Below the pieces are notes generated by a model. That model was given only the letters and a program-made list of their open reading frames with translations. It ran no database searches and was not told the origin of the DNA. From contig JAQFVV010000254.1 of the NCBI GenBank assembly GCA_028023455.1, positions 1,054,001 to 1,118,000 of the forward strand: a stretch of 64,000 nucleotides of DNA, in the 5' to 3' direction. Of this stretch, positions 36,908 to 47,240 are shown one piece after another; the stretch's first letter is position 1, and each line of letters begins with the position of its first letter. A program made the translations under genes and the position numbers. Source of the stretch: Epiperipatus broadwayi (lineage: Eukaryota > Onychophora > Udeonychophora > Euonychophora > Peripatidae).

Positions 36908-37195
36908 TGGGGTGTTACATCATCAGATTTTCAATGGTATAGGTGGCTGAAGGGCTGGAGGTGAAGTAGAATAAAGCATGTCCATTAAAGTTTGAAGATT
37001 TGCTATCTTAATACAAACTGAGCTCTTATTATATATGGGAGATGATGATCTGAACCAACTGATGTGTGTTGGTTCAGCATAAAATACATATATTGGAGAC
37101 CATTTATCTTTTTCACCATGTGTGTCAGATGTATGAGATAGAATGGATAGCTTAAGTAAATATGGATGTCTGTGTTCAAATCCCCTAAAATTACA
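36908..37195 (+). repeat. SINE-like repeat (family S4)
   Basis: It starts catcatcagattttcaatgg, continues aagcatgtccattaaagttt, tttgctatcttaatacaaac and ctgatgtgtgttggttcagc, and ends with the tRNA-like stretch tgtctgtgttcaaatcccct (about 37168-37187). Two minus ORFs (84 and 94 codons) cover it and have no independent support. Confidence 0.65.
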
Positions 37196-38239
37196 ATTAA
37201 GCTCCAATTATATAAATTATACTTGTATTCAAATATTTCTATATTTGCAAAGTTCAAATATGATTTTTTTGGAATGTGTTTATATTTCTAACAAATCAAG
37301 TCCAATTTATTAAATTCGATTGCAGAATAAATATTTAATATTAAGGTCAAATGTGAATGATTCCAAAATTACCCACCAGAGAGAAAAATTGAAATATTTT
37401 TACCAGTACAAAGTTAAGAGTTAATGGTATAATTCAAATTTATAGGTTTCAACCACATAAATTATTTTGTTATTTATCAAGTAATTAATTAGTTGGAAGC
37501 TTAAAAAGATTACCATGCACTAGAACATCCTTGGAGCTATGATTTATCTCAAATTGTCATGAATTTCATGCATTAAAATTTGGCAAAATAGAAAAGAGCT
37601 TAGATCAGACAATGGGTATTTAGCTATTCATATAAAAAGGAAAAAGAGCGGATCTTATATGCTTATTATGGAAACAATTAAAAGATAATTTTAGTACTTA
37701 GTTAAAAATTTGTTTTAAAGAAATAAAAAATTTGTTAAATTGTTAAAAAACAATAAACAGAAGTTTATTAAGTGAGATGTTGTTCTATTACCATTGTTGA
37801 ATAAGTCCTATGCTAGAATCGTATGCTCCATCAATTTTGGAAAAGTCATGCTCCACAGTCATTTATCATCCATCACTCCCAATAAAAGATATCCTAGTAG
37901 CAAGTACAATGTATGAGTTGAAAATAACCTATCTACTGATATAATCAGAGAATTTTGGCAAATTCACAGACATATACTTATTTGATATATTAATTTATTC
38001 TACAAGAATCATTCCAATTGGGATGTATTTTCAGGGTTCTAAAAGATGGAAAATCACTGTGTCTTCCCAAGATTTCCAAAGAATCATTTAAATAAACTTG
38101 TAAATAACATTCTCCTTTTGTCATATGAATGATAATCTATTTTGTCAGATAGAAGATAGTTTATATGCTTATTAATATCACTAGTATTTATGTAATTATA
38201 TGGTTTGTTATTGAGCAGAATGGAAGACTTTTTGTATTA
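37196..38239. other. No recognisable feature
   Basis: AT-rich. Nothing matches the families in this window. Confidence 0.35.
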
Positions 38240-39250
38240 GAAGATTAAATGATTTTACAATGGTTATATCTGAAAGAAAAATCAGCATATAAATTTATTG
38301 AAAAAAAAACAATGGGTAAGATTTCCTCAAGATATCTCAAAATTCTTAAAAATGTACTCATATATGCATCAATAGAAATTAATAAATTATCCCTTGAAGA
38401 TTTCTACAGAATGGATTCAAACAGAATTGTGTTGTTGTTTTTTTTGGTGACAATATTAAAAATCTGGCCTTTATCCTCAGTAAAATTTTATTGAGTAAAT
38501 ACTGGATTGCATTATAGAAATCCATGAATCTAAAAAAAGGAGTTTCAAAAATTTTAGTAGATTGAACACAAACATGGTATCAATGTGGCAAAATAATATG
38601 TCTCAATAACACATGTTATTTCTGAATCTTCATCATTGAAATATTTTTAATGGTTTTATTTTGTCATTCATGCTTTTGAAATAGTTCTTACTAGATATAA
38701 GATTTGTATTAATTGTTCTTAGGTGATATCAAAAAGGCTAATCATGATAAACACTCCAAACATTCAGTATCAAAGAAATCAGAGAACGACTTCAACTTTT
38801 TTCCCTCTTTGCTGGTTCTAAAAGATATCCATATATTTTTTAAAATATTTTCAGAATCTATATCTAATTCATCAGATATAAGTTTTGTTGCATTATACCA
38901 TTTATTATTTCAGCAGTTTGTTTTAATCACATTTTTGTTAACAATTTGGATACAAAACTATGTTTTCCATATTTCATATGTGCATTATCTGAACAATACA
39001 ACATTAATGTTTTTATGTCTAACTCAAGCCTATTAATTGATGGCTTGATCAAATTATGATTAGCATTAGCAATTTCATTAGCTTGTTTGCTGAAGTCCAG
39101 AAGCCTATTTTTAACTTCACAGTTATGATCAAATTTTTTTATATTTGTGATTACAGTTGCAATATAAAAAGGTTACTTGATTTTTGGCTGGATCATTCAA
39201 TATGTCAATGAATTCTTGCATCAATTCTTGGTGTTAAAATATTAAAGTCG
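38240..39250 (-). pseudogene. hAT-type transposase remnant
   Basis: The minus strand from about 39130 reads FDHNCEVKNRLLDFSKQANE, then IANANHNLIKPSINRLELDI, then YCSDNAHMKYGKHSFVSKLL to about 38930. In ZBED/52-kDa-repressor-like hAT transposases, a stretch with YC-DNA---YGK or NFG follows the first acidic catalytic residue. Further down, DEDSEITCVIETYYF and, in another frame, MDFYNAIQYLLNKILLRIKA (about 38530-38470) resemble the C-terminal helical part. Stops and frameshifts interrupt every 50-80 codons. No terminal repeats were identified. The family call rests on pattern recognition only. Confidence 0.5.
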
Positions 39251-39317
39251 TATATGTGAGAGATCAGAATGATTTAAAATAATCATGGGTAAGATTGGCA
39301 CCAACAAGAGCTTTGAG

Positions 39318-39672
39318 TATTCCATCATCAGATTTTCAATGATAGAAATGGCTGAAAAGTTGGAGGATGGAGGAGATTAAAGCTTGTCCATTTAAGTTGG
39401 AAAATTTGCTATCTTAATAGAAACTGGGTTCTGATTATGTATATATATGCGTTAGCAAGTTTTAACTTGTGTTTTTGTTTTTCATATATATGTGTGTGTG
39501 TGTGGTAAATGATAATCTGGACCAACTGATGAGCACTGGTTCAGCATGGATACATGTATTGGAGATCATTTATCTTTTTCATGTGAATGTGCATATGTGC
39601 ATCAGTTATACAAGATAGAGTAAATAGATATAGGGACTTTGAAAGTCTGAGTTCAAATCCCTTTTAATTACA
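39318..39672 (+). repeat. SINE-like repeat (family S4), longest copy
   Basis: It runs from atcatcagattttcaatga through cttgtccatttaagttgg, aatttgctatcttaatagaa, an inserted TG-rich run (39488-39504) and accaactgatgagcactgg to the tRNA-like end agtctgagttcaaatccctt. About 350 bp. It lies next to the hAT remnant. Confidence 0.7.
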
Positions 39673-40069
39673 TTAAGATCAGCATAGACAATATACTGGT
39701 ATTTAAACATTAAAATATTTTTATAATAATCTCTACCTTTGTTTGTTCACAGGATAACTTGATAACCATGTTATATGCTTGGAAAATATGCTTTGATAAC
39801 CTATATGCACAGTCCACAGCTCAAACCAATACTAGTTCATGTGCAACATTTTTGAGTTCTGCTATCACTGAAAAATATACATTTGAACATTTTTACATCT
39901 CTTTCTTTTTATTTGCGTCTTTTAAGGCAAAAATGTTGTCTGTGGTCAATAGTACTCAGGGAATGTTTAAATCATATTTACAAAGTATGAGAAACTTTAT
40001 CAACAATGAAGAGTACAAACTTGAATCATAAGTACTGCCCTTTCCTTTTTCTTAAGTAGACATTCAAGA
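39673..40069. other. Unassigned stretch with one short ORF
   Basis: A 90-codon ORF at 39759-40031 starts after a sequence resembling a splice acceptor (ttgttcacag, 39742-39751). It encodes a soluble-looking, S/F-rich peptide without any motif I recognise. It could be a hAT relic or chance, and I do not call it a gene. Confidence 0.25.
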
Positions 40070-40300
40070 GTTTGTGCAGTTTGGTACAGCAGTAGCACAT
40101 CTGACTTGGGATCAGGAAATCCCAAGATCGATTCTGGTGCTCACAGTGCTGGCATTTAAACTTCTTATAAACTCCCAGGCAACAAATCCGTTAGCCTTTT
40201 TACCCCTGCATGGTTTGGAGCAGTGCTAGAACACCCACTCTTGGGATTGGGATGTCCCAGGCTCGAATCTGGCATTCATACTCCTAATGCTTGGACTTTT
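40070..40300 (+). repeat. Dimeric tRNA-derived SINE (family S1)
   Basis: First unit: agcagtagcacatctgactt, an anticodon-stem-like pair ttgggat/atcccaa, then B-box-like agatcgattctgg. Linker: aacttcttataaactcccag. Second unit: gagcagtgctagaacaccca, then ggctcgaatctgg (about 40260), a close match to the GGTTCGANTCC B-box. This is the best-preserved member of the family here. Confidence 0.7.
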
Positions 40301-40322
40301 TTGCATTTATCGAACATTCAGT

Positions 40323-41067
40323 TGTTATATCTGCACTTACGACTGTGCTAATGTTACATCTGCAAGACATATTGTGCGGCTATCCAATAACGTTCGCTAA
40401 TGTTCTCCAATGAATGGTCTATTCCTGCAACTAATGATCTACTCTGCAACTAATGTTCTGCTCTGCAACGAATGCACTGCTCTGCAACGAATGCCCTGCA
40501 CTGCAATGAATACTTCTACTCTACAACTAATGTTCTACTCTGCAATGAATGCTTTACTCTGCAATGAATGCCCTGCTCTGCAACGAATCCTTCTACTCTG
40601 CAACTAATGCTCTGCTCTGCAACTAATCCTCTGCTCTGCAATGAATGCTCTGAATACCTCCGCTGCGGTCTCCTTCAGCTATACCCGTGAACTACATTTC
40701 CACTGGGTGCTGGTCATTAACCGCCAGCACTGACGTGAGATATCTCTACTGGTGTTAAACAGACGTCTATTCCAATACTGCTTACTCAGTACTGTGTGAC
40801 TGCTTTCTGCTACTCTCTATATTACACTGCATAGATGTTACACCATCTTTTATTGCTTGCTGATAACTGTAGCAATTAATCCTTGTCCAATCAGGTAACG
40901 TCTTTTATCCAGAAATATTTGCAATCAGCAAATATCTCTTGGAATTATCGTCCGCCATTACATTAGTTAACTTCCTCCACTATCAGCACATGATCTACAA
41001 CCACTAGAACAAATTATAGTTTTTCTGGAGTGCACAAACATGTCTGCCATTTTTACAAAATGCTACA
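40323..41067 (-). repeat. 3' LTR of the miniature element
   Basis: 745 bp. It contains an internal array of roughly 20-bp units built on ctctgcaactaatgct (about 40425-40652), about ten units and slightly longer than in the other LTR. The 65-codon ORF here is translation of that array, not a gene. Confidence 0.8.
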
Positions 41068-41343
41068 CCTCCCTCCACTCCAGAAAAACCCTTGTTGCAA
41101 TTCCTTGATGTTTTCTTTTTCTATTCCTACTATTTCACTCAGAAATATATGATTTAACTGCTGCTGAAACTTTTTTGCCAGTTACGTTCAATGGTGACTG
41201 TGCAAACGTGGTGGAACTCAGCTTCCGATATTATTGTTATACTAACTGGGCTTTCTATTTTCCAGATTTCTCCAACTGTAGCTAAACTTGATGTAATTAA
41301 AAACTTATTCGCTACTCACAGGTTCAAAATACGACTGCGCTAA

Positions 41344-42063
41344 TGTTATATCTGCACTTACGACTGTGCCAATGTTATATCTGCAAGTCATACTGTGCGG
41401 CTATCCAATAACGTTCGCTAATGTTCTCCAATGAATGGTCTATTCCTGTAACTAATGCTCTACTCTGCAACTAATGCTCTGCAACGAATGCACTGCTCTG
41501 CAATGAATGCTTCTACTCTGCAACCAATGCTCTACTCTGCAATGAATGCTTTACTCTGCAACAAATGCCCTGCTCTACAATGAATGTTCTACTCTGCAAC
41601 TAATGCTATGCTCTGCAACTAATCCTCTGCTCTGCAATGAATGCTTTGAATATCTTTGCTGCAGTCTCCTTCAGCTATACCCGTGAACTACATTTCCACT
41701 GGTAGCTGGTCATTAACCGCCAGCACTGACGTGAGATATCTCTACTGGTGTTAAACAGACGTCTACTCCAATACTGCTTACTCAGTACTGTGTGACTGCT
41801 CTCTGCTACTCTTTATATTACACTGCATAGATGTTACACCATCTTTTATTGCTTGCTGATAACTGTAGCAATTAATCCTTGTCCAATCAGGTAACATCTT
41901 TTATCCAGAAATATTTGCAATCAGCAAATATCTCTTGGAATTATCGTCCGCCATTATGTTAGTTAACTTCCTCCACTATCAGCGCATGATCTACAACCAC
42001 TCAAACAAATTATAGTTTTTTTGGAGTGCACAAACATGTCTGCTATTTTTACAAAATGCTACA
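41344..42063 (-). repeat. 5' LTR of the miniature element
   Basis: 720 bp. Same order of blocks as the other LTR: a ctctgcaac-type array (about 41447-41650), then gaactacatttccactg, gtgagatatctctactgg, ctggagtgc-like text and the TGTAGCA edge at 42063. Differences are mainly substitutions and one or two array units, so insertion was not very recent. Confidence 0.8.
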
Positions 42064-42284
42064 CAGTAAATGGAAGTTTTTGCTTTATCAGGGTTTTTAT
42101 TTTATATGTAGAAAACAATTTGAAGAAAAGAAAATCCAAAAAGATTATTTTACAAATAAGACAATTGATATAAATATGAAAAGTTGGCCATTCGATGTGA
42201 AAATTTTAATGAGATTATTTAAAAAAACATTTTTAACTGTTAAGTGCTATTCAGGATATCTATTATTTATTTTTATATATTAGT

Positions 42285-42338
42285 ATTTTGAATATTGTAT
42301 AGTTTATTCCAGAGTTTTTTGCATATACATTTATTAAT
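42285..42338. repeat. MITE fragment, same family as 14823-14963
   Basis: tattttgaatattgtatagt followed by ttattccagagttttttgca matches the right arm at 14928-14963 and the inverse of the left arm at 14823. Only one arm is present. Confidence 0.55.
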
Positions 42339-42357
42339 TTATTGACATCATCTATAA

Positions 42358-43079
42358 CAGCAATGTGCAACCTGTGGGTTTCAATCCCTCAAGTGATCAC
42401 AGAAAATTTTTTGAAAAGTTCTCATGTTGGATAATAAATTTTTAATTGAAAAAACATAAACCTAAACACTATTAAAAAATACTTGAAAACTGCTCAACTC
42501 AGAATTATGTGCCTGATCACTTTTGTGTTTCAACACTTCTTTTATGTTACAATCTGCTTTGTATAAACAGCATATATAGTGGCACTTCACTAATATTGCT
42601 CTTATTTCTTTTGCTCACTCTCAGAGTTGTGTTCTTTATGCTAGTATCCTTCTAATGTTGATACGTGTGTGACATTTTTGGATGTAAACATTTTCTAAAA
42701 TAGGCTAAAAAATTGTAATTGCTACAATATATCATATTTATTATTTTGTCACAAAGTTTACAAGTAAATCTGTTTAAAATCCTGTTTCTAATTTTTATGT
42801 ACAAGATAGAAATTAAAATTTTTAATGGATAAATGAGTAATAAAAAACAATAAATTCTATAGAAGCATTGGCCGAATTTTTTGTTAATATGCCGTTTTTT
42901 TCAAAGATCTTATATCAAATTGTATGAACTGAAATATAATATAAAAATATATATTTGTATGTGGTAAAACAACTTTTATTATTACTGTCCTTATAATATG
43001 ATGGTAACAGCATATAATGGACTGTGTATATTTCAGTCTGAGTATGGGGTCGCAAGTATAAAAAGGTTGTGCACCACTG
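42358..43079. mobile_element. Non-autonomous hAT transposon, 722 bp
   Basis: The left end CAGCAATGTGCAACCTGTGG pairs with the inverse right end CAGTGGTGCACAACCTTTTT. Flanking 8-mers are ATCTATAA and GTCTACAG, alike at five positions with only transitions otherwise, which suits a decayed 8-bp duplication. The text just inside (gggtttcaatccctcaagtg and, at the other end, ggggtcgcaagtataaaaag) is typical of hAT terminal sequence. No transposase ORF remains. Confidence 0.75.
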
Positions 43080-43089
43080 GTCTACAGAA

Positions 43090-44715
43090 TGGAATTAATA
43101 GAGATTTTTTTAATGCATAAAATTTTATATTAAAAACAATAAAAGAAAAACACAGCAAAACTTTAAATAAAATCTGTACATCGAAAACTCCTATGGATTA
43201 ATGCCCTTCATATTTATCAGAAAAATTAATAAGTTGATTTTTGTGAGATTTTTTTAAAAAAAATTCATTATATTAAGATTAATTCACCTGACCACCAATT
43301 CAACTATCAATATCATTTGGTCTTTTAATAATAACGAGATGCTTTTAAAGCCAGTTGAATCCTGGATAGTGTCAGAAAGACATTGAATAGCAAAGAAAAA
43401 CATTTCTTTGGATTGGAATGTATGGGTAGTTTAAGTTTACTTCTAGAAAATTTCTTTTAAATGTAGATCCCAGCCGAGAATCTATCATTTACTCAAACTA
43501 TTTATGAACTCCAGAGCAAATAAAATACTGTATTTGATTATTATCATTATAAAAATAAATTATATTAAGGAATTAGCAAGCAAAGGAACACTAAAAATGA
43601 TCAAGTATTTTATTTAGTTGTACTATCCTTTTGCCTAGTTATATCATCCTGCCTATAATTCTGGGAATTTAGAGCATTTATTACAACAATAAAATATGTA
43701 TAACTTGATGGTTGATAAATCAGCTGAATATTCCAACACGGCGCACTATGTATATCCAAAATAGTTTATGGTACTAATTAAATAATATAAAATGACCTCA
43801 TTAGTAAAAGATTTAATGTGATAAATCTAATTACTACTAAAGATTGCAAGTAATGTTATTCTCTAGTTTATATAGAAGACAGTGGTATACATTATAATAT
43901 TTCAAATCACCAATCATGGGTTAAGATATTTCAGCAGCGCTCTCTGTGAACAAATATAAATTCTGATCTTCAAACAGCTGAATCCAAACAATTCTAATAG
44001 CATTGTCAATTGTTTAGAACAGGTCAATGATTTAACACTCATATTCGTTTTACTAATTCGATGTCTTTCTTGAGATAATTATAAGTTATAAATAGATGTC
44101 AAAATGTTTCAATTAACCACTTTGTTTGAATTTATGTCTATTACAGAAAGAAAGGAAGTTGCTATCAGACTAAAGCAAATTTACTGTAAATGGCAGACAA
44201 TTATAAGAATTAACGTTTCTGTGAACAAAATGGAAGAAAACATTAAAATAAATTGTCGTTCCAATACTACTAAGTGACTTGATCAACAAATAGAAAAAAT
44301 AATTCATTTTAGAGTAATTAATAAAACAGTTTAGATGTCTACAATTTTTACAAATTGTATAATATCCCTGATAAATAATATAGTATACGTATTTTATAAT
44401 AGTAGACATGATTTATTAAATTTATAATGGAACTCTGGTGTAAGGAAGGAATATCGAACTATTAACTCTCTCAGTGAACAAATATTGTTTGTGAAATGCA
44501 TACATAATAAGTGAGTGAAATGGCTGTCATTTGGTGGAGTTGACATGATGGATTCAATGCTAAAACAAACAAAAAAAATGAAAATATTGTTAATTGGCTG
44601 TCATGATTATAGTAAGATAATGTTAGTTATTTCGTATGACTTCTTGCTATTGTTTTCCTGCATGTATTTAATAAAAATTATTATGACATATGACTGACTT
44701 ATGAAGTTTATTCTA
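43090..44715. other. Mostly unassigned; possible S1 tail at 43490-43540
   Basis: actatttatgaactccagag followed by caaataaaatactg resembles the S1 tail in plus orientation, but I cannot find its tRNA part with confidence. The rest is AT-rich without structure. Confidence 0.35.
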
Positions 44716-44777
44716 AAACAGGCAAAACTCTCCATACAGTAGTGCCACTCAGTGCAAGCCAGAGTAATCAATGGATG
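44716..44777 (+). repeat. 62-bp family P head patch with 14-bp duplication
   Basis: Only the head (ggcaaaactctccatacagt, then agtgccactcagtgcaagcc and agagtaatcaatggatg) is present. It is flanked by exact copies of TGAAGTTTATTCTA at 44702-44715 and 44778-44791. The long duplication fits target-primed insertion or patch repair better than a cut-and-paste transposase. Confidence 0.8.
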
Positions 44778-44814
44778 TGAAGTTTATTCTACTGATAGAA
44801 TGACAAACTCTAGC

Positions 44815-45070
44815 TCAATTAATGATATCTGTTGTTCAAATATCACATAACCCCCTGAGCAACAATATTCCTGATTTCTTTTATTCAGTTTATTACATTT
44901 TAAATTAATTTATCATAAATTATAATAAAATTAAATTGCATACAAATAAACAATCATATGTTTACTTGTTCACAAGGTCATGTGATATTACAACATCAAA
45001 GGTGACAGATTGAACTGTAATCTAGGAAGCTTCAGCTTTCAGGTTCACTTTCTGTCACTAAACCAAAATA
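44815..45070. repeat. SINE pieces (family S2), opposite orientations
   Basis: At 44830-44862 the plus strand has the S2 tail (tgttcaaatatcacataacc, ccctgagcaac). At 44965-45070 a minus-strand copy has tail gttcacaaggtcatgtgata, then gcttcagctttcaggttcac and the inverted head ttctgtcactaaacc. Between them lies AT-rich DNA. Confidence 0.55.
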
Positions 45071-45111
45071 CATAAGTCTATACAGTTAATATATACATAT
45101 ATTTGGATACT

Positions 45112-45428
45112 TAATAGAAGTGCAATACAGAGACTTCAGACTACGCAATGAAATATGGAGAGATGTATGTTAGGAGTAATGAAAACAAAATATATGGTTG
45201 AGAGAACAAACAGGTTTTACTGACATCATTGAAAGAATTAAAAGTCTGAAGTAAACTTGGGCTGGACATATTGCTAGAAGAGATGATACTAGATGGACAG
45301 TTAAAATCTTAAACTAGATTCCAAGAGATTGTAAAAGACCTAGAAAGAGGATAGTAATCAGAGAAGATGGATTGAGCTTGGAGAGATCTTGCAGTGGATT
45401 CTTAATGGTTGAAAATGATGATACATGT
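45112..45428 (+). pseudogene. RTE-like LINE 3' fragment
   Basis: It starts within the segment cttaatagaagtgcaataca, followed by cagagacttcagactacgca. It continues through gagagaacaaacaggtttta, ggacatattgctagaagaga and tagatggacagttaaaatct, and ends in the element's 3' tail (gttgaaaatgatgata). Frames are broken; the peptide would correspond to the last 90 residues of the RT protein. Confidence 0.75.
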
Positions 45429-45561
45429 AATGTATCAATTATTTCACTGCATTTTTAATAAATTGATCATATTATTATAAAAATTATTTTACTGTCTTTT
45501 TTTTTAATTATCTGAATATATATATATTTATTAATTACATAATAATTTTAACAGCCATTCT

Positions 45562-45612
45562 ATCATATATATATATATATGTACACACATACATATATAT
45601 ATATATATATAT
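45562..45612. repeat. (TA)n/(CA)n microsatellite
   Basis: An alternating TA run, then gtacacacatacatatatat and again TA. Simple sequence. Confidence 0.85.
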
Positions 45613-46036
45613 TACACTTTGATTTACAAATGCAAACATTCTATATTCATACTATTGACACCAATCATAGTGTTGTTTATGTTTATTTAAAAAGTAGATA
45701 TATTAATCTTTAACTGAAGATGAAAGTTATATTTAAAATAGAGATTATCTTCAATTGGTACCTTTGTGCCATTGGAAAATTCCCTTATATTAATTGTGAT
45801 AATGGGATTGTATGTTTTTGCAACTACATTTCCATTCTTTAACTATACACACAGTATTTTCGATTCCATTTTTTTTTTCTTTTATTTCTTTTAGATTGGT
45901 ATCTTTAGAATTAAAGAAGCTTTGATGGGAATTGATTTAGTAGGCTATCAATCCTTAGTTGTGATCTTGTCTCAAGCCAATACTAATGATTCAATATGAG
46001 GTAGATAGCAGTTTTAGCTGGCAAAGATTGCACATT

Positions 46037-47240
46037 TCATCATCATCAACAACCATTATCAATCCACTGCACAATGAAGGCCTCTCCAAGTTCAATCCAT
46101 CCTTTCCTATCTTTAGCTTCTTTTTGCCACATCACCCCTGCATACTTTCTTATTTCCTCCATCCATCTCACATGTGGTCTCGTTCTGGGTCTTTTACAAT
46201 CTCTTGGAATCCAGTTTTAAATTTTAATTGTCCATCTATTATCATCTATTTTAACAATATGTCCAGCCCAACTCCACTTCAGTCTTTTAATTTTTTCAAT
46301 GAAATCAGTAACACCTGTTTGTTCTCTTACCCATACATTGCATTTTTGATCCCCTTGTTACTCCCAACATGCATCTCTCCATACTTCTTTGAGTGGTCTG
46401 AAGACTCTGTATTGCTCTTCTATTAAGTGTCCAAGTCTCAGATCCATAAGTAAGAACTGGCAAAATACATTTATTAAAAACCTTCCTTTTCAAACACATA
46501 GACATATTTCCTTTTAGTATCAAATTATTTCTACCAAAAGCACTCCAACCAAGTTTAATTCTATGATTAATTTCATCCATTATATTTCCATCTGTATTAA
46601 TAATCTGACCATTTGTAACTGTTAACTTCTTCTAACTCATCATAATCAATCTTTATTTTCATATTCTGAGAAAATCTATTAAACATTACTTTAGTTTTTT
46701 TAACATTTATCTTTAGTCCTATTTTCACCTGATAACTTCTGCAACATTTCCTGTAGCTCTAAAGCATTATTTTCAAAAACAACTACATCATCTGTAAAAT
46801 CTAAATGACTTAAATAATCTCCATTTACCTTCACTCCTTTAGCTTCTCATTTTAATCCACAAAATATTTCTTGCAGCACTGCTTGTAAAAAGTTTTGAAG
46901 ATATGGGGTCACCCTGTCTTACACCCTTTTCAATGTTGATTTTCCAGCTATCATTATGTAATCTAATTGTTACTGTTGCATTTTTATAAATTTTCTTTAA
47001 AATATGACAATATCCTGGATCTACACCTTGATGATCCAATGCTTTAATCACTGAAGAAATGTTTATAGAATCAAATGCCTTTTCATAGTCTACAAATCCT
47101 AAGCATAATGGCTACTCATATTCATTTGTCCTTTCTATAATTTCTCTCAATGCCTGGATATGATCTACTGTACTAAAACCACTTTTAAATTCTATTCAAG
47201 TGATCTGCTAGTTTTAATAGTTTCATAGCATTTTCCCTAA
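46037..47240 (-). pseudogene. RTE-like LINE, RT palm to C-terminus
   Basis: The minus strand carries RT core motifs in broken frames. FSTVDHIQALREIIE then LGFVDYEKAFDS give palm motif A (about 47180-47085). KALDHQGVDPGYCHILKKIY and KGVRQGDPISSKLF give motif B (47030-46890). LDFTDDVVVFENNA stands where FADD would be, with A to T (about 46805-46765). YKYL-region text, DEINHRIKLGWSAFGRNNLI (46580-46520), TYGSETWTLNRRAIQSLQTT and MERCMLGVTR follow, then the 3' tail at 46037-46060. It is less decayed than the 2378-4205 copy but 5' truncated within the RT. The 146-codon plus-strand ORF at 45986-46426 is antisense to it and not a gene. Confidence 0.85.

Larger units (their letters stand above)
40323..42063 (-). 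mobile_element. Miniature LTR retrotransposon (TRIM/LARD-like)
   Basis: Two direct repeats, 40323-41067 and 41344-42063, about 95 percent alike by eye, enclose only 276 bp. On the minus strand each LTR begins TGTAGCATTTTGT and ends GATATAACA. Just inside the 5' LTR is TTAGCGCAGTCGTATTTTG (41325-41343), similar to the primer-site-like sequence at 27731. Just before the 3' LTR is the purine tract GGAGTGGAGGGAGG (41068-41081). CAGT occurs outside both ends (40319-40322, 42064-42067), a 4-bp target duplication as in several Ty3/gypsy lineages. There is no gag or pol, so it would depend on another element. It lies directly beside a SINE. Confidence 0.85.

Noticed and set aside
39742-40031. Host exon with splice acceptor before a 90-codon ORF
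   Set aside because: One acceptor-like motif without donor, homology or codon bias; AT-rich DNA gives many such motifs.
40090-40140. Functional tRNA gene
   Set aside because: It has D-arm, anticodon-stem-like and T-arm-like text but no acceptor stem, and the unit is part of a dimeric SINE.
40410-40607. Cysteine-rich 65-residue secreted-looking peptide
   Set aside because: Translation of the 20-bp ctctgcaac array in an LTR; repeat units explain all its cysteines.
45986-46426. 146-codon ORF (plus), one of the two longest in the window
   Set aside because: It is exactly antisense to the C-terminal part of the RTE LINE at 46037-47240; no domain and the real frame is on the other strand.
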